Shown one piece after another: positions 56,868 to 64,000 of a stretch of DNA of 64,000 nucleotides. Under the pieces are notes generated by a model. The model made no database searches, had not been told where the DNA came from, and worked only from the letters and a program-made list of their open reading frames with translations. Every line of letters starts with the position of its first letter. Positions within the stretch are counted from its first letter, which is position 1. This DNA is from Sphingobium sp. TCM1 (GTDB taxonomy: Bacteria > Pseudomonadota > Alphaproteobacteria > Sphingomonadales > Sphingomonadaceae). The DNA is taken from the NCBI RefSeq assembly GCF_001650725.1, contig NZ_LXVX01000041.1, forward strand, positions 62,001 to 126,000, in the 5' to 3' direction. The position numbers and the translations under genes were made by a program.

Positions 56868-58241
56868 CTAGAAGCTCTCTTCCGCATAAATGCGGCTGAG
56901 ATCCCCCTGCCATTCGCCATGATAGCGGTCGAGCAGCCGCTCCGCATGGGTCTTGCCCGAGGCGATCACCTCGTCGAGCGCCGAGAGATAGCCGGTCTCA
57001 TTGTCGCCTGAGGCGTTGAGACGCCCGCGGGCGGCGAGGCCCGATCGGGCGATATCCACCACTTCCCCCGCAATATCGCGCAGCTTGCGCCCGCCGCCGA
57101 CCGGCGCGTCGAGGCCCAGTTTCGGCACGGAATCGCGCAGGACCTGCCGTTCCTCCATGCTCCAGTCCTTGACCATGTCCCAAGCCGCGTCGAGCGCGCC
57201 CTGATCGTAGAGCAGACCGACCCACAAGGCCGGCAGCGCACAGATGCGGCTCCAGGGGCCACCATCGGCGCCGCGCATTTCCAGAAAGCTCTTCATTCGC
57301 ACTTCGGGAAAGGCGGTGGAAAGATGATCCTCCCAATCCTTCTCGGTCGGCTTTTCGCCGGGTAGGACGGCCAGCTTGCCGGCAAGGAAGTCGCGGAAGC
57401 TGTGGCCCGCCGCATCGATATATTTGCCGTCGCGGTAGACGAAATACATCGGCACATCGAGCGCATAGTCGGCATAGCGCTCATAGCCGAAGCCGTCCTC
57501 GAACACGAAGGGCAGCATTCCGGTGCGGTGCGGATCGGTGTCCGACCAGATATGGCTGCGGTAGGAGAGATAGCCGTTGGGCTTGCCGTCGGTGAAGGGC
57601 GAGTTGGCGAAGAGTGCGGTGGCGAGCGGCTGGAGCGCGAGGCTGACCCGGAATTTCTGCGCCATGTCGGCTTCGCTGCCATAGTCCAGGTTGGTCTGGA
57701 TCGTGCAGGTGCGCAGCATCATGTCCAGGCCCATCGATCCCACGCGGGGCATGTGCCGCAACATGATATCGTAGCGACCCTTGGGCATGATCGGCAATTC
57801 TTCGCGGTTCTTGTCGGGCCACATGCCCAGGCCCAGGAAGCCCAGTCCCAGCATGTCGCCCACATATTTCACCTGCTCCAGATGCCGGCCGGTTTCGGCG
57901 CAGGTCTGGTGGAGATTTTCCAACGGCGCGCCCGACAGTTCGAGTTGGCCTGCGGGTTCCAGGCTGACCGTGCCGTCGCTGCCGGAGAGGGCGATGATAT
58001 TCTCGCCCTCGAACACCGGGCTCCAGCCATAGCGCGTGAGGCCGATCAGCAACGTATGGATGCCGCCCATCTCCTCATAGGAAGGGGCGTGATGATCCTT
58101 GCGGCTGTAGACGAATTTTTCATGCTCGGTGCCGATGCGCCAGCGATCCTTGGGCTTCTCGCCCTTGGAAAAGGCCGCGATCAGCTGGTCGCGGCTTTCG
58201 ATGACGGGATCATGTCCCCCGGAGTCGGTTCTGGTGCTCAT
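56868..58241 (-). CDS. gshA: glutamate-cysteine ligase (GCS2, plant/alphaproteobacterial type)
   Basis: 457 residues. It makes gamma-glutamylcysteine, the first step to glutathione. The family is the plant and alphaproteobacterial type: WRIGTEHEKFVYSRKDHHAPSYEE (in parts, about 34-57), SLEPAGQLELSGAPL, MPKGRYDIMLRHMPRVGSMGLDMMLRTCTIQTNLDY (in parts), and EVRMKSFLEMRGADGGPWS. It follows rsmE by 99 bases on the same strand; this order is common in alphaproteobacteria. Confidence 0.96.
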   Translation of the reverse strand: MSTRTDSGGHDPVIESRDQLIAAFSKGEKPKDRWRIGTEHEKFVYSRKDHHAPSYEEMGGIHTLLIGLTRYGWSPVFEGENIIALSGSDGTVSLEPAGQLELSGAPLENLHQTCAETGRHLEQVKYVGDMLGLGFLGLGMWPDKNREELPIMPKGRYDIMLRHMPRVGSMGLDMMLRTCTIQTNLDYGSEADMAQKFRVSLALQPLATALFANSPFTDGKPNGYLSYRSHIWSDTDPHRTGMLPFVFEDGFGYERYADYALDVPMYFVYRDGKYIDAAGHSFRDFLAGKLAVLPGEKPTEKDWEDHLSTAFPEVRMKSFLEMRGADGGPWSRICALPALWVGLLYDQGALDAAWDMVKDWSMEERQVLRDSVPKLGLDAPVGGGRKLRDIAGEVVDIARSGLAARGRLNASGDNETGYLSALDEVIASGKTHAERLLDRYHGEWQGDLSRIYAEESF

Positions 58242-58340
58242 GCCCCGCCCTTAGTGCTTCCCCTCTGCGCGTCAAACAAGAGCGCGCGGCGCACAGATAA
58301 GTTGCGCCTATCCGTTGCGCAATAACATGGCGAAATGAAA

Positions 58341-59087
58341 CTAGTCCCAATCGCCATTAATCGCCATCCAGGCGGCCGTGGCGGCGATCGCCGCCGTCTC
58401 CGCCCGCAGGATACGGGGGCCAAGCGATACTGGCACGGCGCCCGGCGTGGCGCGGATCGCCTCCCGCTCGGCGGGATCGAATCCCCCCTCCGGTCCGACC
58501 AGGAAGGCGGCGGGGCCGATATGGGCGCGCAGGCTTTCGACCAGCGGTTCGCCGCCCGTTTCGTCGGCGAAAAAGAGATGGCGATCGGCGGACCAGCCTT
58601 TGAGCAACGCATCGAGCTTCACCATATTGGCGAGGTCGGGCAATGCCGTGCGGCCGCATTGCTCTGCCGCTTCGACCAGATGGGCATGGAGCCGGTCGAG
58701 ATTGAGCTTGTCCACCACGGCGCGGCGGGTGAGCACCGGCTGGAGCCGGGCGACGCCCAGTTCGCACGCTTTTTCCGCGATCAGGTCGATCCGTCCTTTC
58801 TTGATCGGCGCGCAGCAGAGCCAGAAATCAGGGACGATTTCGGGTGGCCTGGTCTGGCTGATGCACTCCAGCACCAAATCCCGTTTACGAATGTCGCGGG
58901 CACGTGCCGCCCATTCGCCGGACCGGCCGTCGAACAGGAGCACGATGTCGTCGGGCTTCACTCGCATGACGCTGATCAGATAATGGGCCGGGTTGCCGTC
59001 GACCGGCACGGCGACCCCCTCGCCGAGCTGGGTTTCGACATGGAGGCGCGGGGCGCTTTGCGGCGGCCAGGCTGGGGTTGCGGTCAT
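58341..59087 (-). CDS. rsmE: 16S rRNA (uracil(1498)-N3)-methyltransferase
   Basis: 248 residues of the SPOUT fold. It methylates U1498 in the decoding centre. HYLISVMRVKPDDIVLLFDGRSGEW (in parts, about 35-59), KKGRIDLIAEKACELGVARLQPVLTRRAV (in parts), FLVGPEGGFDPAERE and the knot SLGPRILRAETAAIAA are all present. It leads the unit with gshA. Its start region is 84 bases from the divergent ubiA start, with a dispersed repeat between. Confidence 0.95.
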   Translation of the reverse strand: MTATPAWPPQSAPRLHVETQLGEGVAVPVDGNPAHYLISVMRVKPDDIVLLFDGRSGEWAARARDIRKRDLVLECISQTRPPEIVPDFWLCCAPIKKGRIDLIAEKACELGVARLQPVLTRRAVVDKLNLDRLHAHLVEAAEQCGRTALPDLANMVKLDALLKGWSADRHLFFADETGGEPLVESLRAHIGPAAFLVGPEGGFDPAEREAIRATPGAVPVSLGPRILRAETAAIAATAAWMAINGDWD

Positions 59088-59136
59088 GATCTCTCTTGGC
59101 TTGTCGGATGCCCATTCTTCCCTAAAGAGAAGAATG

Positions 59137-59166
59137 GGGCTTCGACAAGCTCAGCCCGAACGGAGT
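59137..59166 (+). repeat. dispersed repeat (TTCGACAAGCTCAGCCC type)
   Basis: GGGCTTCGACAAGC followed by TCAGCCCGAACGGAGT. This sequence type is scattered between genes in sphingomonads and xanthomonads; GGGCT and AGCCC form a short stem. Its GGAG (59162-59165) is 5 bases before the GTG of ubiA and is the only Shine-Dalgarno available. Confidence 0.7.
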
Positions 59167-59170
59167 CGTA

Positions 59171-60076
59171 GTGAATCAGACGATCGTCCCCGACAGCGAA
59201 GCGCGCGGCCTGCTGGCGCGGCTGCCGGAAACCCCGCGCACGCTGGCGCAGCTGGCGCGGTTCGACCGGCCGATCGGGTGGTGGCTGCTCTTCTGGCCCG
59301 GCGCCTGGGCCGTGGCGCTCGCGGGCGGCGGATTCGCCCGCTGGCCGCTGGTCGCCTGGTTGCTGCTGGGCAGCATCGCGATGCGCGGCGCGGGTTGCGT
59401 GTTCAACGACATCGTCGACCGCGATCTCGACCGCAAGGTGGCGCGTACCGCCGCCCGGCCGCTGGCGAGTGGGGCGATGTCGGTAAAGACCGCCTGGGCC
59501 TGGCTCATCGGCCTGTGTCTCATCGGCCTGATCGTTTTGCTCCAACTCCACCTCTACGCGCAGATCGTGGCGCTGGGCAGTCTTGCGCTGGTCGCGGCCT
59601 ATCCCTTCATGAAGCGGATCACCGGCTGGCCGCAGCTCTGGCTGGGCCTGGTCTTTTCCTGGGCGGCGCTGGTGGGATGGAGCGAGGTCGTCGGCGCACT
59701 CACCCTGCCTGGCTTGCTGCTTTACGGCGGAACTATTTTCTGGGTCGTGGGCTATGACACCATCTATGCGCTGCAGGACCGGGAGGATGATGCGCTGATC
59801 GGGATCGGTTCGAGCGCATTGTCGATGGGGCGGCATGTCCGGGCGGGCGTGACTTTCTGCTACGCGCTGGCGCTGACCCTTTGGGCCTGTGCGATCTGGC
59901 AGGTGCGCGCCGACGCGCTGGCGCTTGCGGCGCTGCTGCCGATGGCGGCGCATCTGTCGTGGCAGGTGGCGACCCTCAAGCAGGATGGCGTCGATCCGCT
60001 GGCCAAATTCCGGTCCAACCGTTTTTCCGGCTTCCTGATGTTCCTAGGTTGCCTGGTGGTGGGGAGCGCCGCATGA
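59171..60076 (+). CDS. ubiA: 4-hydroxybenzoate octaprenyltransferase
   Basis: 301-residue membrane prenyltransferase that joins 4-hydroxybenzoate and a polyprenyl chain in ubiquinone synthesis. The first Asp-rich motif is NDIVDRDLDRKVARTAARPLASG (in parts, about 78-100), the second appears as YDTIYALQDREDDALIG. About eight helices. The start is GTG 59171, which matches the family N-terminus; the Shine-Dalgarno is part of the repeat before it. A PLD gene overlaps its stop by ATGA. Confidence 0.95.
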   Translation: MNQTIVPDSEARGLLARLPETPRTLAQLARFDRPIGWWLLFWPGAWAVALAGGGFARWPLVAWLLLGSIAMRGAGCVFNDIVDRDLDRKVARTAARPLASGAMSVKTAWAWLIGLCLIGLIVLLQLHLYAQIVALGSLALVAAYPFMKRITGWPQLWLGLVFSWAALVGWSEVVGALTLPGLLLYGGTIFWVVGYDTIYALQDREDDALIGIGSSALSMGRHVRAGVTFCYALALTLWACAIWQVRADALALAALLPMAAHLSWQVATLKQDGVDPLAKFRSNRFSGFLMFLGCLVVGSAA

Positions 60077-61527
60077 CGCCGCAGCCCGGCGAGGACTGCT
60101 GGCGCATCGCGCGCGCCGACAAGGCCAGCGTCATCATCGACGCCGACGCCTATTTCCGCCATGCCCGCGCGGCGATGATGAAGGCCAGGCGCCGCATCAT
60201 GCTGATAGGCTGGGATTTCGACGCCGCAATCAGCCTGATCCGCGAGGATGAGGCAGAGGATGACGCGCCGCTGGTCATCGGCGACTTCATCAGCTGGCTC
60301 GTCGATCAGACGCCTGAGCTGGAGATTTTCCTGCTGCGCTGGGATGTCGGCGCGATGAAGTCTATGGCGCGGCCGAGCAATCTCTACACCACGCTCAAAT
60401 GGATGGCGCATCCGCGCGTCACGGTGAAACTGGACAGTCATCATCCGCCGGCCGCATCGCACCACCAGAAGATCGTTGTGATCGACGATTGCTTCGCTTT
60501 CTGCGGCGGCATCGACATGACTGGCGATCGTTGGGACACGCGCCATCATCGCGACGAAGATCCGGGTCGTCGTCACCCGGACGGGTCGCCCTACGGCCCT
60601 TGGCATGATGCGACCACGGCGCTGAAGGGGCCGGTGGCGGCCGCGCTGGGCGATCATGCGCGGGCGCGATGGAAGGGGGCGGGTGGCGATGCGCTGGAGC
60701 CAGTCGAAGGCAGCCATGACTGCTGGCCGGACCGGCTGCCGGTGCAATTCGAGCAGGTCGATGTCGCCATCGCCCGGACCGCGCCGACGATGGACGACCA
60801 GGAAGAACTGACCGAGATCGAGCGGCTATATCTGAACCAGATCGCGGCGGCGCGGCGGCATATCTATGCCGAGAGCCAATATTTCGCCTCGCGTCGGATT
60901 GCCGAGGCGATCGCGAAGCGACTGGTGGAAGCCGACCCCCCCGAAATCGTCATCGTCAATCCGGAGCAGGCCGATGGCTGGCTGGAGCAGCAGGCGATGG
61001 ACACGGCCCGCGCCCGGCTGTTCGAGGCGTTGAAGGCGCGCGACGCGCACGGGCGCTTCCGCATCTATCACCCGTTCACCCAGCGTGGCGCCCCCATCTA
61101 TGTCCATGCCAAGATATTGATCGTGGACGACCGGCTGATCCGCGTCGGATCGTCCAACATGAACAATCGATCGATGCGGCTGGACACCGAATGCGACATC
61201 TCCATCGACACCGCGCTGCCGGCCAATGACGGACGGCAGGCGACGATATTGCGGATTCGCGACGAGTTGATCGCCGAACATCTCGACCTGCCGGTGGAGC
61301 GGGTGGCGACGGTGATCGCCGAGCGCGGCCTGATCGCGGCGATCGAGGAGTTGCGGCAGAAGCCGGGACGGACCTTGCGCCCCTATGTGACCCCGGACCT
61401 GAACGAGGTGCAGGCCTGGCTCGCGGACCATGAGGTGCTGGACCCCGAGGGTCCGGAGGAGATGTTCGAGGCGGTCAGCGAACGTGGCCTCTTCCGCCGG
61501 ATGCGTGGCTGGTTCGGCCGGGGGTAA
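60073..61527 (+). CDS. phospholipase D-like protein
   Basis: 484 residues with two HKD motifs: HHQKIVVIDDCFAFCGGID (about 131-149) and VHAKILIVDDRLIRVGSSN (about 347-365). The plan is that of bacterial phospholipase D-like or cardiolipin synthase-like enzymes that hydrolyse or transfer phosphatidyl groups. Eukaryotic-type PLDs share the GGIDMTGDRWDTRHH style block seen here (about 146-160). No signal peptide or N-terminal helices, unlike cardiolipin synthase A. It is translationally coupled to ubiA. Confidence 0.9.
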   Translation: MTPQPGEDCWRIARADKASVIIDADAYFRHARAAMMKARRRIMLIGWDFDAAISLIREDEAEDDAPLVIGDFISWLVDQTPELEIFLLRWDVGAMKSMARPSNLYTTLKWMAHPRVTVKLDSHHPPAASHHQKIVVIDDCFAFCGGIDMTGDRWDTRHHRDEDPGRRHPDGSPYGPWHDATTALKGPVAAALGDHARARWKGAGGDALEPVEGSHDCWPDRLPVQFEQVDVAIARTAPTMDDQEELTEIERLYLNQIAAARRHIYAESQYFASRRIAEAIAKRLVEADPPEIVIVNPEQADGWLEQQAMDTARARLFEALKARDAHGRFRIYHPFTQRGAPIYVHAKILIVDDRLIRVGSSNMNNRSMRLDTECDISIDTALPANDGRQATILRIRDELIAEHLDLPVERVATVIAERGLIAAIEELRQKPGRTLRPYVTPDLNEVQAWLADHEVLDPEGPEEMFEAVSERGLFRRMRGWFGRG

Positions 61528-61533
61528 CGGTCG

Positions 61534-62643
61534 CTACAGGGCTTCGAGCGCCTCGGCGATCCGGCCGACAGCAACATCGAACCCGTCCACCTGCTGGGCG
61601 AAACCCATTCGCATATGGGCGGGATGGCCGAAACAGTCGCCGGGCGCGAGCAGCACGCCCTGCGCCGCGAGCGCCTGGCAGAAGGGGCGGCTGTCACGGC
61701 CGTCGCTGAGCCAGGGGAAGGCGGTGGTGCCGCCGTTAGGGCGCACCCAGGCGAGTCGGCCGTCGGATTGCGCCACCAGCGCGTCCAGCATCGCCATATT
61801 GCGCTGGGCCACCACACATAGCCGAGCGAGGATGGCGTCGCAGTGGCGCAGAGCCTGTGTCGCCAGTCGTTCGAGCAGGGGCGACGCGCTGATGGTGAAA
61901 TAGCTGCGCGCATCCACGATGCGGGCGCGCCGATCTGCGTCCACGTCGATCAGCCAGCCCATGCGCAGCCCTGGAAGCGACAGCGACTTGGACAGGTCGC
62001 TGGTGACGATGACATTGGCGATACCGGCTGCGGACCGCTGGGGCGCGGCGAAATAGAGCGGATGATAGACTTCATCCACCAGCAGCGGGACGCCGCGCTC
62101 CGCGAGGGCTGCGGCAAGGGCTTCGATGTCGGGGCGGGGCATGACCGTGCCGGTCGGATTATGGGGGGTGTTGAGGATGACCAGGCTGGTGTCGGCATCG
62201 ACCTGCGCCAGGATCGCATCCGCGCGCTGGGCGAAGCCGTCCTCGCGGTCCAGTCGATAGGTGCGGGCCGCCAGGCCCCAGGCTTGGCTCACGGCCGCAT
62301 AGGCGGGATAGCCGGGATCGGGCAGGACGATGTTCGCGCCCGGTCGCGCGCACAGGCAGAAGAGGATCGAGAGTGCCTCCGACGCGCCGGTGGTGGCGAT
62401 GACCGCGTCTGGATCAGCGCCATGGAAGGCGGCGATGGCCTCGCGCAACTGCCGGCTTCCCTCCGGCGGGGCATAGCTCAGGACCACATCGTCAATCGCC
62501 AGCTGGGCGTCGCCCAGCGCGCAGAGGTCGGCCACGCTCCAGCGCGGGCCGGTGCTCGATGCCAGATTATAGGCGATGGGCGGGGTCGCGAAATCATAGG
62601 CCGATAGCCAGTGATCGAGCGCGAAGGGAGGCAGATCTACCAT
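61534..62643 (-). CDS. PLP-dependent aminotransferase (class I/II)
   Basis: 369 residues of fold type I. YAPPEGSRQLREAIAAFHG, TTGASEALSILF, the LNTPHNPTGTVMP block, VDEVYHPLYF and the PLP Lys in TSDLSKSLSLPGLRMGWLI (about 225-243) are clear. The N-terminal NLASSTGPRWSVADLCALG sets it in a subgroup of uncertain substrate. ATG 62643 (MVDLPPFALDHW) is chosen; the longer frame has no ribosome-binding site. It is convergent with the PLD gene with a 6-base gap. Confidence 0.9.
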   Translation of the reverse strand: MVDLPPFALDHWLSAYDFATPPIAYNLASSTGPRWSVADLCALGDAQLAIDDVVLSYAPPEGSRQLREAIAAFHGADPDAVIATTGASEALSILFCLCARPGANIVLPDPGYPAYAAVSQAWGLAARTYRLDREDGFAQRADAILAQVDADTSLVILNTPHNPTGTVMPRPDIEALAAALAERGVPLLVDEVYHPLYFAAPQRSAAGIANVIVTSDLSKSLSLPGLRMGWLIDVDADRRARIVDARSYFTISASPLLERLATQALRHCDAILARLCVVAQRNMAMLDALVAQSDGRLAWVRPNGGTTAFPWLSDGRDSRPFCQALAAQGVLLAPGDCFGHPAHMRMGFAQQVDGFDVAVGRIAEALEAL

Positions 62644-62720
62644 GGTCGCTCCTTGTCGTTGGCGCGCGATGCTGGGATGCAAACCGGGCGGGAACAAGGA
62701 CCGGCCGGGGCGGAGTGGCC

Positions 62721-64000
62721 TTATTCCGCCGCCAGCAGGGCTTCCGCACCATGAAGATTGACCGAAACAAGACGGCTGACGCCGCGTTCGACCATGGTGA
62801 CCCCGAACAGGCGGTGCATCCGCGCCATGCTGACGGCATTATGGGTGACGATCAGGTAGCGCGTGTCGGTCTGCGCCACCATGGCGTCGAGCAGATCGCA
62901 GAAACGCTCGACATTGGCGTCGTCGAGCGGCGCGTCGACTTCGTCCAGCACGCAGATTGGGGCGGGGTTGGTCAGGAACAGGCCGAAGATGAGCGCGACG
63001 GCGGTCAGCGCCTGCTCGCCGCCCGAGAGCAAAGTGAGCGCGGCCAGCTTCTTGCCCGGCGGCTGGGCCATGATTTCGAGGCCGGCCTCCAGGGGATCGT
63101 CGCTGTCGATCAGTTCCAGATGCGCCTGGCCGCCGTTGAACAAGGTGGTGAAGAGGCGGCGGAAATGGCCGTCCACTGCTTCGAACGCGGCGAGCAGGCG
63201 CTGGCGCCCTTCGCGGTTGAGGCTGCCGATCGAGCCGCGCAGCCGGTGGATCGCCTGGGTCAGTTCCTCGCTTTCGGCGCGCATGGTCGCCTCGGTGGCT
63301 TCCAGCTCCTCCAGTTCCTGCGCGGCGACGAGATTGACCGGTCCGATCCGTTCACGATCAGCCACGAAACGGTCATGTTCGGCCTGCTCAGTCTGGGCCG
63401 GCCGCACGTCGGCGCTGGCGAATCCCAGTTTTTCGGGCAGGACCGGGGGCGGACATTCGAAGCGCTCGCCCGACAGCCGGTTGGTCTCTATGCGGCGTTC
63501 GTCGGCAGCCTCGGCGCGGGCGACGGCGGTGGCGCGGGATTCGCGCGCGGCCGCGAGCGTCTCGCCCGCCTCGGCGGCGCGCGCTTCGGCGGCGCGCAAC
63601 TCGGCTTCGGCGTCCTGCTCGGCGCGGCGGGCCTGATCGGCGGCGTCGGTCAGGGCCGAGCCCTGGTCGCTGAGGGCGGCGATGGCCTGCGCCAGCCGAT
63701 CGGGCTGGATCTCGATCGTCGCGCGCTCGGTCGCGATCTCGTCGGCGCGGGCGACCATGGCGGCGATGCGCTTGGCCGCTTCGCCGGCGCGCGCGCGCCA
63801 GCCCTTGATCTCGGCATCGGCGGCGGCCTGCCGCTCGCGGTCGCTGCCAAGCGCGCGGTCGGCGAGCGCCTGGTCGGCCTGAAGCTGGCTGACGGCAGTG
63901 CGGGCCTTCTCGCTCGCCTGGACAAGGGTCGCGACGAGCGCGCGTGTTTCGGCGCCGTCGGGCACGGCGGCGCGCGCTACCTTGGCCTTTTCATGCTCGA
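62721..64000 (-). CDS. smc: chromosome segregation protein SMC (N-terminus beyond the right edge)
   Basis: The last 426 residues of SMC, the condensin ATPase that organises chromosome arms. Visible are the second coiled coil (Ala/Arg/Glu-rich, first 200 residues), the ERIGPVNLVAAQELEELE region, the C-terminal ATPase signature LSGGEQALTAVALIFG and the Walker B ICVLDEVDAPLDDANVERF, and the D-loop. The frame stays open to the edge. scpA/scpB are not in the window. Confidence 0.96.
   Translation of the reverse strand, partial: EHEKAKVARAAVPDGAETRALVATLVQASEKARTAVSQLQADQALADRALGSDRERQAAADAEIKGWRARAGEAAKRIAAMVARADEIATERATIEIQPDRLAQAIAALSDQGSALTDAADQARRAEQDAEAELRAAEARAAEAGETLAAARESRATAVARAEAADERRIETNRLSGERFECPPPVLPEKLGFASADVRPAQTEQAEHDRFVADRERIGPVNLVAAQELEELEATEATMRAESEELTQAIHRLRGSIGSLNREGRQRLLAAFEAVDGHFRRLFTTLFNGGQAHLELIDSDDPLEAGLEIMAQPPGKKLAALTLLSGGEQALTAVALIFGLFLTNPAPICVLDEVDAPLDDANVERFCDLLDAMVAQTDTRYLIVTHNAVSMARMHRLFGVTMVERGVSRLVSVNLHGAEALLAAE

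Noticed and set aside
58904..58919. Possible parS site (CACGTG)
   Set aside because: A CACGTG occurs in rsmE, but its flanks do not fit the ParB site pattern. I noticed no parS-like site near the origin either.
1..64000. tRNA, rRNA, CRISPR, riboswitch or insertion sequence
   Set aside because: I looked for tRNA T-arm words, repeated spacers, known riboswitch cores before panC, ribA, the ThiE-like and TonB-receptor genes, and transposase motifs. None was convincing by eye; a covariance search would be decisive.

Overview
The window is GC-rich chromosomal DNA from an alphaproteobacterium, most likely a sphingomonad (Sphingobium/Sphingomonas type). The evidence is the hemE-oriC-ppsR-maf-aroE-coaE-dnaQ order, MipZ, a ubiquinol-cytochrome c chaperone, DUF1491, MmcB, a large TonB-dependent receptor and GANTC (CcrM) sites. 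I see no rRNA, tRNA, CRISPR array, prophage or insertion sequence. It is ordinary core genome, and the interest lies in regulatory and non-coding DNA.

The centre is the chromosomal replication origin at 33538-33825. It has three exact DnaA boxes, one near-exact box and six GANTC sites, and it lies between hemE and ppsR, the position known for Caulobacter and Rickettsia. To its left most genes are on the minus strand, and to its right most are on the plus strand, which fits two replichores diverging from this point. Chromosome-maintenance genes are close by: mipZ (30.3 kb), ftsK (21.4 kb), mutS (12.3 kb), dinB (left edge), ruvAB (52-53.7 kb) and smc (right edge).

Left arm, 1-33 kb: dinB (partial), a lipoprotein, DUF177, the UQCC-type chaperone and bamE (0-3.2 kb). 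Two pirin units with a LysR regulator follow (3.2-6.4 kb) and share a duplicated promoter region. Next are an LMW phosphatase, ATP-grasp and polysaccharide deacetylase group (6.4-9.2 kb), a flavin reductase, maeB, mutS, glnD, an xth-ribA-L,D-transpeptidase operon, lolA, ftsK, a 32-residue membrane peptide, a GNAT-EamA pair, ispG, a FadL-type porin and the mipZ-J protein-phosphomannomutase operon. panC and the hemE-hemJ operon lead to the origin.

Right arm, 33.8-64 kb: a translationally overlapped ppsR-maf-aroE-coaE run, then dnaQ, hpf, ptsN, a thioesterase, DUF1491, a cell-wall hydrolase and SOS-regulated mmcB. After these come SCO, YcgN and SprT-like proteins, trhO, pdeM, a TonB-dependent receptor, yggS, a ThiE-like protein, an acyl-CoA synthetase, ruvAB, a ClpP-like protease, membrane proteins, gshA-rsmE, ubiA-PLD, an aminotransferase and smc (partial).

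The most notable non-coding signals are two sibling small-RNA candidates 3' of ftsK and of the phosphomannomutase gene. They share spacing, an anti-Shine-Dalgarno core, terminators and a palindrome with a compensated base change. Others are three families of dispersed repeats, one of which supplies the ribosome-binding site of ubiA, and a LexA box directly abutting a terminator before mmcB.
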